A stretch of 64,000 nucleotides of DNA from Anisus vortex (taxonomy: Eukaryota > Mollusca > Gastropoda > Planorbidae), in the NCBI GenBank assembly GCA_949126835.1, contig OX421507.1, positions 31,696,882 through 31,760,881 on the forward strand, given 5' to 3'. Below the pieces are notes generated by a model. That model made no database searches and was not told the DNA's origin. It worked only from the letters and a program-made list of their open reading frames with translations. Of the stretch, positions 11,529-23,100 are shown piece by piece. The position numbers and the translations under genes are program-made. Each line of letters starts with the position of its first letter. The stretch's first letter is position 1.

Positions 11529-12640
11529 TGAAACGGAGTGATTATACGGCGGATCGGCCGTATAACGCTGAGCGGATAACAAAATGTGCAACATATAGTT
11601 TAGCACTAGATGAGAGCTCAGATGTAAGTCACACTGCACATATGGTTGTATTTGTACGTGGCGTTACTGAAAATTTTGAAGTCATTGAAGAATTTTTAAA
11701 CATGGCCAGTATGTCTTCAACAACCACTGGTCATGACATTAGTGAACACGTTTTGAGGATGATAGAGAAATTTGAACTTGACCCTTCAAAACTGTGTGGA
11801 TTGACAACTGATGTAACACCCTCAATGATATGGAGAAACAATGGATTCACCAAGAAGTTTTTGGACACCATTGGTACAGAAAGGGTTGTGGTTAATCACT
11901 GCAGTAAACACCATGACAACCTTTGCACAAAGATACTTGGTGGTTTCACTGATGTCATGAAAGATGTGGTTTAGAGTGTGAATTACATTCGCGCTCGTGG
12001 ACTGAACCATCGGCAATTTAAGTCTTTTTTAGAAAAATTGGACTCTGATTACCCTGATATTCTATATTTCACTTCAGTTCGTTGGTTCAGTAAAGCTGCA
12101 ACTTTAAAAATATTTTGGAACTTAGAATATTGAACAGTTCATGTTAAATAAGTAACAAGATGATGCCTATATAAACAATGATGACTGGTTAAATAACATT
12201 GCTCCAAATATGCTGAAAATGTTGACAAGTTGTGTACTGAATTTACAAACAGATTTGATGATTTGAGAAAATGTGAAAAGGATTTTAAGCTGTTTTCTCA
12301 ACCATTTGATCTTGTACCAGAGGACAGTCCTGAGAGCTATCAAATGGAGCTGATAGATTTGCAGTCTGATATGGACTTGAGAAAAGCATAATTTGACAGC
12401 AAGGACTTGGTAACTTTTTACAAAAACTATGTATGTGGAAAACATCCCAATTTAGAGCAACATGCCAGGATAATGATCTCACTTTTTGACAGCACATATT
12501 GTTGTGAGCAATTTTTTTCAAGGATGAAATTCACTAAAAGTCGATACCGAAGTCCGCTCACAGATGAACATTTAACAAGTCAGCTTCAAGTTACTACCAC
12601 ATCAGTCAGAGCATACATTGATAAATTGTGAAAAAATACT
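11529..12640 (+). pseudogene. hAT transposase, ZBED5/GTF2IRD2-like, with dimerisation domain
   Basis: The N-terminal part reads YSLALDESSDVSHTAHMVVF and LCGLTTDVTPSMI, with the catalytic-type aspartate; NHCSKHHDNLC then VNYIRARGLNHRQFKSFL follow after a stop at 11972. After a deletion of the central segment the C-terminus resumes, ending FDSTYCCEQFFSRMKFTKSR and PLTDEHL, the hAT C-terminal dimerisation region. At least three stops. The right end near 12770-12785 (gtggcccaacccctgg) resembles a terminal repeat of this group. Not functional. Confidence 0.75.
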
Positions 12641-12794
12641 AAATTCCAAGTTTCACATTAATAAATTAACACTATATTTGATTATCTTTTACAATGCACT
12701 TAACTGTAGTTATCATGAGATTTTATTTTCCTATGGTAACTGGCCCTCTTTGTCTTTCCAAAGTTTTAATGTGGCCCAACCCCTGGCCTATATA

Positions 12795-12965
12795 GATCAT
12801 ACAGATTATAGATTGTATAGAATGTAGATCATTCATAAAATAGACCATACAGAATAAGGATCATACAGTAGAGTAGAACATTCAGAATAAGATCATACAG
12901 CAGAGTATAGATCATACATAATATTGACAATACCGAATATAAATCATGCAAATGATAGGCCATAC
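12795..12965. repeat. degenerate GATCATACAG tandem repeat
   Basis: Loosely periodic copies of ATAGATCATACAGAATA-like units, much diverged. No coding sense. Confidence 0.55.
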
Positions 12966-13130
12966 ATTTTATGCAACCTTGTTTTGAAATAGGCCTGGTG
13001 ATGCCTGTGCTCTGAGACACACATTTATGAATAGTAGACTATAGATTAGATTTGAATGTTTATATTTAAACAAGTATAATCCAGTCATTAACAATGTCAT
13101 TGCTGAAAGGATTTCACTTTATAACTGTTC

Positions 13131-13655
13131 TGTCTCTATCTCCTCCCACTCAACCCTATACTGCTAGCAACAGAGATGACAGTTGTGAGTACAATTTGTC
13201 TCTATCTCCTCCCACTCAACCCTATACTGCTAGCAACAGAGATGACAGTTGTGAGTACAATTTGTCTCTATCTCCTCCCACTCAACCCTATACTGCTAGC
13301 AACAGAGATGACAGTTGTGAGTACAATTTGTCTCTATCTCCTCCCACTCAACCCTATACTGCTAGCAACAGAGATGACAGTTGTGAGTACAATTTGTCTC
13401 TATCTCCTCCCACTCAACCCTATACTGCTAGCAACAGAGATGACAGTTGTGAGTACAATTTGTCTCTATCTCCTCCCACTCAACCCTATACTGCTAGCAA
13501 CAGAGATGACAGTTGTGAGTACAATTTGTCTCTATCTCCTCCCACTCAACCCTATACTGCTAGCAACAGAGATGACAGTTTTGTGAGTACAATTTGTCTC
13601 TATCTCCTCACACTCAACCCTATACTGTTAGCAACAGAGATGGCAGTGGTGAGAA
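13131..13655. repeat. 66-bp minisatellite, 8 units
   Basis: Unit begins TCTCTATCTCCTCCCACTCA and ends AGTTGTGAGTACAATTTG. The first copies are essentially identical; the last is diverged and has a TT insertion. Because 66 is a multiple of 3, two frames stay open (22-residue repeats), but there is no independent evidence for translation. It lies about 170 bp beyond the 3' end of the minus-strand gene. Confidence 0.93.
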
Positions 13656-13824
13656 CTATATGAAAATATGAATCAAGTGATTAAAATGGTTGAAAGTGAT
13701 TATTTGTTTGCTTTAAATGACACACAGTGTATAAAAGGAAATGAAAAAATAAAGGAATCTATAAAGACTAAATGTTAGGTAAGAATACATTTAATAAAGA
13801 GAGGAGTATAGTTTATATGTGAAT

Positions 13825-13830
13825 TTTATT
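13825..13830 (-). promoter_or_regulatory. candidate polyadenylation signal of the coiled-coil gene
   Basis: AATAAA on the minus strand, about 50 bases after the stop codon at 13879-13881. Confidence 0.5.
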
Positions 13831-13878
13831 TAAAAAAAACTACAAAAATAACTAAAATATCATTTGAACTACATAATT

Positions 13879-14123
13879 TCATCTCCTTCCCATCATGCTT
13901 GATATTCTTTTCCTGTTCTCTTGCAACAGAACGCCATCACTCTTTTCATTGCTGCTGATTGCACCACTGTAGTTTTTCTGGGTGCTGTTAGAGTGCAGGC
14001 TGACCCTTGACCTGGAATGAGAGTCATCTATTGGTGTTAGTGTCACAGGAGAGTTGATGTGAGTTAAGCTGTTGGAATTTATGCTGGAAATGCTGCCCCG
14101 CTTCTGTACACTGGAGTAGCCTC
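13879..14123 (-). CDS. coiled-coil gene, last coding exon
   Basis: Acceptor ...TTCTCCCAG; enters in phase 1 (the final G of the previous exon completes GGA). Encodes GGYSSVQKRGSISSINSN and continues to VLLQENRKRISSMMGRR before TGA. Low complexity, Ser/Asn/Arg rich, typical of a disordered tail. Confidence 0.82.
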
Positions 14124-17100
14124 CTGGGAGAATATGATAATATATGCATTAGTACACACAAAAATTAATATATAATCATAAGAATATATTGTTTTGGCAT
14201 TGACAACCTCAGGATGATTAAAAATGTCTATGAATCACACAAGCCTATAATAATAAAGAATTCAGAGTAATAATACATACATTCCAATGTACAGTATGAC
14301 AAATGTAATCACAAAAATATCAAACGCTGTGACTAAATGAGCACTAAGCATAATACTGTTAAAACTACTTCCTTCAATTTTATACTAAAGGTATATCTCC
14401 ATATTGAAAGTCTAAAGGAAAGTTTCAACCATAAGGGCTTTAACTATTTTTTTACCACATATTGTACATAACAATATCCATGTGTTCATATCATAACAGA
14501 ATTTGTCTTACTATGTGGCTAAGCGTGCAGTGGTGTCACATGTGGTCAAAATTTTCTTTCTGAAAAATGTCCTTGGTCAAGCCGGCTGGCCTAGCGGTTA
14601 GCTCACCAGACTGTCAACCAAAAAACCACTTGACACGTCGCGGGTTCGAGCCCCGCCACCGGCAGATCCCTGTCGCCCTACAGGAGTTTTGGGACTAGAT
14701 GACGTTAATATTGAGTTGTTATCACATGCGCTTAACCGGCAGCAGTGAAACCTCTCACAGATTAATAGTCTTCTAGAGCGCACTGAGCATGCTAAAATAG
14801 CATGGATAGAAGCGCTATATAAATTACCATTACCATTACTATCAGTGCAGCCTCTAGAATGGCCCAAAAAAGGTAAAAACTAAGATTGTGACTTTACTAC
14901 TATGACTACTGGATTATACTGCTCTCACATTATTCAACTTAATTCAAGATCTACCATATTCCTTACAAGATCAGCCATATTCCTCACACAATAAGCAATA
15001 ATAATTGTGCCAACAAATAAAAAACAGCAAATAAAAGCTTTGTTAACAAACAGACAATTTATTTTAAAAGTTGAAAGCAGCTAATGCAAAACCAATGACA
15101 AAAAATGTACCGAACAATTAAACATTGAACCCAGAAACAGTAGATATCTCAAAAAGGAATAGATATCTATGTAAACAATGTAATTTCTAAAGACAATAAT
15201 AAAAACTTTTGGTGCTGGATTAAATCAAGAAAAATGGAAACAACAGGCAAAGATAGCGCCACTGAAAGATCCAAAACGATAAAACTTCCAATGACAATGA
15301 AACTAAAGCTAACATCTCCAACACATATTTTTGATCATCATTTTTCACCACTAGACGACAAGAACAGCATAGTAAAAAATAAAAATGTTCACCATTTAGC
15401 GTGCATTTGACATTTAAAAAAAAAAATTCCCACCAGACAAAAGCAAACCCTTTATTGATAGCATATCTGAAAGCTTTAAGTATTCGGATGAGTGGTTTTA
15501 GAGTAAAGTATCAAAAACATATCATGGACGGGTCAAGTTGACCCACCTAGTAGGTTAATAAATTTATATAAAATAGATGATATGGGAAATATAAATGTAA
15601 ACGAAAGAGGCATAAACTTAAAAGCAAACAAAGCTACTGGTCCAGCTAAAATACCAGTAAGACTACTTAAAAAACTAAATGATGAACTATCTTTAATCTT
15701 GAAAATATGTTTTCAGGCCACCTAAAACCAGAGCAAAGTGCCCAAAGATTGTAAACAAATAATATTGCCTTTTCATAAAAGAAAAAAAATCTTAGACTGG
15801 AAATTGTAGATAGTAAATGATAGTAAGGTAAATCACCTAGACAAATAAAATGCATTTGTCAACATCATCATAGCTTCTGTAAAAACATATCATATGAAAC
15901 ACAATTAATAGGTTTAATAGGTTTACTTTTTTTACTAAAAAGACTAAAATAATTTTTTGCAGTATCTTTTACATTCTGAGAGCAATAGTACACAGTGTGA
16001 TAATTAATGGCTTTAAATCAGGAACAAAAACTGTAAACTCAGGGAGTTCTACAACAAACTGTAATAGCCCATCTACTATTTTTAATTTATATTAATGACT
16101 TACTCACAATGGCATCAATACAGGAACAAAAGTTATGTTATTTGCAGATGATTGTATAACGTACAGAACAAAAAAGACAGAAAAAAATATTAATATAATT
16201 TTACAAAAAGATGAATTACACAATTAATGGGAATCTATCTGGAGTATGTTTTTTTCACCTAGATAAATGCCAACTGCTAAGAGTATCAAAGAGAAATAAA
16301 TAAATATTTACAAACTTCTTCATTCAACAAAATGCAAAGTACTTAGAATAAAACAAATGATAAATTATCATAAAATTCACACATTAATGATGTAATTAAA
16401 AAGTCAAACAAAACATTAGGCTTCACAATAAGTAATGTAACAAAAACATTAAGCTGATAGGCTCCCTTACATTAGCTAGACCTATACTAGAATATGCATC
16501 TTTTGTATGGGACCCATCAACTTAAGAAAAAATTTGACAAAAAATAGAAAAACTCCAGAAAAGAGCTGCAAGGTTCATAATTAGTGAATATTCACTACAT
16601 GACTATTGTTATATCACTAAGCCTAGAAACACTAGAGGAAAGAAGGGCAAGGATTGAACATAAGTTGAACATAAGTTGAACATAAGTTGAACATAAGTTG
16701 AACATAAGGTGAACATAAGTTATAAAAATTCATACAGCATTAAATTCTAACTTAGAAAAACAGCACAACAATCTTTTACAATGCTCAGATTTATTATGAT
16801 CTTTTTACATACACAGAAATGTCTAAATTATTGTAAAATTAAATAAATCAGGTTTCTTCAAATTTAAAGATTTAATTTTAAGGTCATCTCATAAATACCC
16901 TGAACAAAAATCATGTTCTTTAAAACTTTCTCTTTTACCCTCGATCTGACTGACAGGCTTGGCAAAATTTTTTTTTACATTGGCCCATTGATCAGCTGCT
17001 GCATTAAGCAGTCTTTAAGTGAATGATTGTCTGAATGAAGAAAATTGTTAAATGAACAACAGACCTGCAGGTTTCTTAAGCTGAAGTAATTCTTTCCTGG

Positions 17101-20100
17101 CTTCACTCAAAGCTTCTGTCAATTCAAATCTTTCCTCACATTCTTTCCTAACAATGCCTTGTAAAAATTGTGCCTGTAAAACAATATCAATTGAATGAGA
17201 AATGAGGCTTTTGGTTTAATAAAAAGACTTGCCTATATTTAACCCGATTGTAATATTTGTTATTACTTTCCTAAATGTTTTCAATAAATAATTATTTATA
17301 TTTCTAAATTTATTAGATCTAGGCTAGATAATATCTTTCTGTTCATTGTAATTTATAAAATGTTTTTTTAGCTTAGCCTATATACTATACAGGCCCTTTT
17401 AAATTTTTCCCCAGGCAACGCCGGGAATTTAGCTTGTAGATATATATAACAACAGCAACAACAAATGACATATTTATATAGCGCTAATCAGTGCTTTTTT
17501 TACGGTACGCACCGGTACGGCGTACCAGCACCTTTTTCTATGTGTGGAAAAAAATTTCACTTTTCTTGTATTTTAACGTTTATTATTAATTTATTATATT
17601 ATTAATTTGTTAAATGGAATTATTTTAAAATTGCGCGCAATAAGAATTAAAATATAAAATGCAAAACTGCTTCAAAAGTTAGGCAATCCATCACTGAGTA
17701 CCGGCATCTATTTATTTACAAAAAAAGCACTGGCACTAATCATTATAAAGTCTTCAAATGTGCTTTACATTTACCATATGTTATGAAAATAAATCAAAAA
17801 AGTTTTTAATTTTCTTATAAAAATGTCTTGTTTAATTAATTGACAATGCTTTTTTTTACCTCTCTCAATTACGGCAAACTATTAAATATTTTTTCTCAAT
17901 TACAGCAAACTATTAAATATTCTTTTATTACTTTAGATTCTATTTAATTGATGAAAGAAATATAATAAAATATATGCTACAATATTTATTGCACTGAAGG
18001 GCTTATTTATATTTATAGGTTAAATCTAGAGATATGTTTGTAGATGCACTGAAGTGCTTATTTATATTTATAGGTTAAATCTAGAGATATGTTTGTAGAT
18101 GCACTGAAGTGCTTATTTATATTTATAGGTTAAATCTAGGATATGTTTGTAGATGCACTGAAGTGTTTATTTATATTTATAGGTTAAATCTAGAGATATG
18201 TTTGTAGATGCACTGAAGTGCTTATTTATATTTATAGGTTAAATCTAGGATATGTTTGTAGATGCACTGAAGTGCTTATTTATATTTATAGGTTAAATCT
18301 AGAGATATGTTTGTAGATGCACTGAAGTGCTTATTTATATTTATAGGTTAAATCTAGGATATGTTTGTAGATGCACTGAAGTGCATATTTATATTTATAG
18401 GTTAAATCTAGGATATGTTTGTAGATGCACTGAAGTGTTTATTTATATTTATAGGTTAAATGAAGAGATATGTTCGTAGATGCATCAAGAGTTGAGATTT
18501 CAACTTCCTGAATCAGCAACATATTGCTTGCAATGTTTTAATTTTATGTGTACTTAAATTGTGGACTCTTTCCTTGGTCTTATCTTATATCTTATAAGTT
18601 TACAGACGTTCCTTCTAGGTAGAAGATTATTACCTCCACTAGGCCCAAAACTCCTGCAGGGCGACAGGGATCCGCCGGTGGCAGGGCTAGAACCCGCGAC
18701 CTGTTAGTTGGTTTTTGGTTGACAGTCTGGTGATCTAACCGCTGGACCAGCCGGCTTCACCAGCTTGGTGTTAACGGGGTCTCCACAATAATATGAAGAA
18801 GAAGAAGATATTTAAAGAGAATTGTATGACTATTCAAACATCCTTCTAATTCTACAAAAGACCTCAGGCCTCAGGATTGCTGACAGGGTTGCAGAGTCTG
18901 CACACATCATTCCTGATTCAATCATGATTTGACCCCTAGTTTTTTTTGGGTCAGACAATTAACAGCATTTTGCCTATTTTGCTAATTTAATAAATGTGTA
19001 AACAACTTACAAGGACAAATTGATGTTTTAGATTTTCTTCTAAAGTTTTCAACTCTGTCAAATGTCGACTTCTCTCAGTAGATAGTGCAGTCTGGAGCTG
19101 AAATCAAAAATCTATTTTAGATATATGTAAATATTTCTCTTTGGATTTAGTTCGTTTTTGTTTAAGAACAGTCTATGGAATTCAGACAATTTAACATATA
19201 ATATATATATAAAGTATGATGTGTGTGTGGATTCCTATTTGATAATTGGAAGACGTGACCGTATTGCCTCATATTATTTTTCTTTACGCATGCAGGAGAC
19301 GGGTATTTAATTCTCAGCCAGGGATAATCCAAACTTTTGTTAAATAAAAAGTAATACCCTTTTTTAACCTGATTACAATATTTATTTTATATTTCTTTCC
19401 GAAATGTTTTCAGTAAATAATAAATAGATCTGTTTAAATTATTATAGCATTATGTGCATTGCAGTTTATAAAATTTGTATCTGTAGCTTACATTGGCCTA
19501 TGTAATTTTCCCCCGCATTTCGCTCGTATCCATGTACAAATATTAAAAGGCCTAAACAAAAATTCAACTTTTTTTTAAATAAGAGAAGTTTTTAAAAATC
19601 AACAAATAAAAAAAAATTTATGTATTACCTTCTGTGGCCATCCTTCAGCTTCTGCCATTTTATTTTTAAACTTTCTCTGAGCTCTTCAATTCTATTTTGG
19701 TGTGCTTCAATCATCATTTCTCTAAAATATGTCAAATAATATGATTCAACATTATACTGAGAGTCGCAGAGTCAGGAAAGCTACCTCTAAATCTCAAGTA
19801 TATGCCGAACAATTTTTACCAAATTTTCAGCTCCAAGAGTGTGAGTGCAAAATTATTTGCTTTTTATAAAAAAAAAACTAATAACAAAACACAACTATTT
19901 TTGCTTGTGTGATGTTTTTAGTCTATCTTGCTGTTAATAAGACTAAGGTAATTTATTTTGGAGCATCTGTAGCATTTAGACTAAGGGAGTTTCCGGATCT
20001 TTGAATTCCTAATTATGCATAGAATTCTGGAAAGTAAGCCGACTTTATAACTTTCATATTGGGATCCTGCACTTTCAGACTTTAAATTACGTATATAATA

Positions 20101-23100
20101 TAGCTAATATTTAATCTTACATGCAACAGACAAATGAAAATTCGCAAACAGCTACAGTGAAAAATAAAAATATAGATCAATAAATTATACAGGTTCACAA
20201 AAAAAAAGTTTTGAGTGTGACTTAAATCCGTGAACTAGAAATTTTTCTGCATTTTGCCTTCCAATTTATACATTAACTTTATATCTGAGACTTTTATAAA
20301 TGAGACTTGTATATCTGAGACTTGTATATCTGAGACTTGTATATCTGTGATTTGTATATCTGTGACTTGTATATCTGTGGCTTGTATATCTGTGGCTTGT
20401 ATATCTGTGACTTGTATATCTGTGACTTGTATATCTGGGACTTGTACATCTGAGACTTGTACATCTGAGACTTGTACATCTGTGACTTGTATATCTGAGA
20501 CTTGTATATCTGAGACTTGTATATCTGTGACTTGTATATCTGAGACTTGTATATCTGGGACTTGTATATCTGGGACTTGTATATCTGGGACTTGTATATC
20601 TGTGGCTTGTATATCTGTGGCTTGTATATCTGTGACTTGTATATCTGTGACTTGTATATCTGGGACTTGTATATCTGAGACTTGTACATCTGAGACTTGT
20701 ACATCTGTGACTTGTATATCTGAGACTTGTATATCTGAGACTTGTATATCTGAGACTAGTATATCTGAGACTTGTATATCTGAGACTTGTATATCTGTGG
20801 CTTGTATATCTGTGACTTGTATATCTGAGACTTGTATATCAGAGACTTGTACATCTGTGACTTGTACATCTGTGACTTGTATATCTGAGACTTGTACATC
20901 TGTGACTTGTATATCTGTGACTTGTATATCTGAGACTTGTATATCTGGGACTTGTATATCTGAGACTTGTATATCTGAGACTTGTATATCTGAGACTTGT
21001 ATATCTGTGACTTGTATATCTGAGACTTGTATATCTGGGACTTGTATATCTGAGACTTGTATATCTGAGACTTGTATATCTGAGACTTGTATATCTGAGA
21101 CTTGTATATCTGAGACTTGTATATCTGAGACTTGTATATCTGAGACTTGTATATCTGAGACTTGTATATCTGAGACTTGTATATCTGTGACTTGTATATC
21201 TGAGACTTGTATATCTGTGACTTGTATATCTGTGACTTGTATATCTGTGACTTGTATATCTGAGACTTGTATATCTGAGACTTGTATATCTGAGACTTGT
21301 ATATCTGAGACTTGTATATCTGAGACTTGTATATCTGTGACTTGTATATCTGTGACTTGTATATCTGTGACTTGTATATCTGAGACTTGTATATCTGAGA
21401 CTTGTATAGATGTGCTGCTTGTGATTGAGATTTTAAGATACATTTTTTTTACAAAGCAAAAAACATTTTTGGTCAGTTGATTTGTGTGTGTGTGTGTGTG
21501 TGTAATGTGTGTGTGTGTGTGTAATGTGTGTAATGTGTGTGTAATGTGTTTGTGTGTGTGTAATGTGTGTGTGTGTGTGTAATGTGTGTAATGTGTGTGT
21601 AATGTGTTTGTGTGTGTGTAATGTGTGTGTGTGTGTAATGTGTGTGTGTGTGTAATGTGTTTGTGTGTGTGTAATGTGTTTGTGTGTGTGTAATGTGTGT
21701 GTGTGTAATGTGTGTGTGTGTGTGTAATGTGTGTGTGTGTGTGTAATGTGTGTGTGTGTGTGTAATGTGTGTGTGTGTGTGTAATGTGTGTGTGTGTGTG
21801 TGTAATGTGTGTGTGTGTGTGTAATGTGTGTGTGTGTGTAATGTGTGTGTGTGTGTGTAATGTGTGTGTGTGTGTGTAATGTGTGTGTGTGTAATGTGTG
21901 TGTGTGTGTGTAATGTGTGTGTGTGTGTGTAATGTGTGTGTGTGTGTGTAATGTGTGTGTGTGTGTGTAATGTGTGTGTGTGTGTGTGTAATGTGTATGT
22001 GTGTGTGTAATGTGTATGTGTGTGTGTAATGTGTATGTGTGTGTGTAATGTTTACCTTTCTGACTTGTGAGTGTCCACATCAACTTTTGCCTTTTTCACT
22101 TCTTCTTTTAACTCTTGAACTTCATCTAAAGTTAAGGAAAAAATTGTTTAAAAGAAAATAACATTAAGCAAAGTATGGAAGGATGAAGCCAGGTCACTAG
22201 ATAAAGAATTATCAACATCATGAAAGGATGAAGCCAGGTCACCAGATAAAGAATTATCAACATCATGGAAGGATGAAGCCAGGTCACTAGATAAAGAATT
22301 ATCAACATCATGGAAGGATGAAGCCAGGTCACCAGATAAAGAATTATCAACATCATGGAAGGATGAAGCCAGGTCACCAGATAAAGAATTATCAACATCA
22401 TGGAAGGATGAAGCCAGGTCACTAGATAAAGAATTATCAACATCATGGAAGGATGAAGCCAGGTCACCAGATAAAGAATTATCAACATCATGGAAGGATG
22501 AAGCCAGGTCACCAGATAAAGAATTATCAACATCATGGAAGGATGAAGCCAGGTCACTAGATAAAGAATTATCAACATCATGGAAGGATGAAGCCAGGTC
22601 ACCAGATAAAGAATTATCAACATCATGGAAGGATGAAGCCAGGTCACCAGATAAAGAATTATCAACATCATGGAAGGATGAAGCCAGGTCACCAGATAAA
22701 GAATTATCAACATCATGGAAGGATGAAGCCAGGTCACCAGATAAAGAATTATCAACATCATGGAAGGATGAAGCCAGGTCACCAGATAAAGAATTATCAA
22801 CATCATGGAAGGATGAAGCCAGGTCACCAGATAAAGAATTATCAACATCATGGAAGGATGAAGCCAGGTCACCAGATAAAGAATTATCAACATCATGGAA
22901 GGATGAAGCCAGGTCACCAGATAAAGAATTATCAACATCATGGAAGGATGAAGCCAGGTCACCAGATAAAGAATTATCAACATCATGGAAGGATGAAGCC
23001 AGGTCACCAGATAAAGAATTATCAACATCGTGGAAGGATGAAGCCAGGTCACCAGATAAAGAATTATCAACATCATGGAAGGATGAAGCCAGGTCACTAG

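Noticed and set aside
13094..13663. Long open frame with 22-residue repeats (SPPTQPYTASNRDD)
   Set aside because: The unit is 66 bp, so frames stay open by periodicity; two overlapping frames are equally open and no splice or start context supports a gene.
14579..14660. tRNA gene
   Set aside because: A and B boxes are present but the body, tail and four dispersed copies show a SINE; the cloverleaf is not intact.
20235..21480. 400-codon open frames on both strands
   Set aside because: They come from a 15-bp tandem repeat without stops; not a protein gene.
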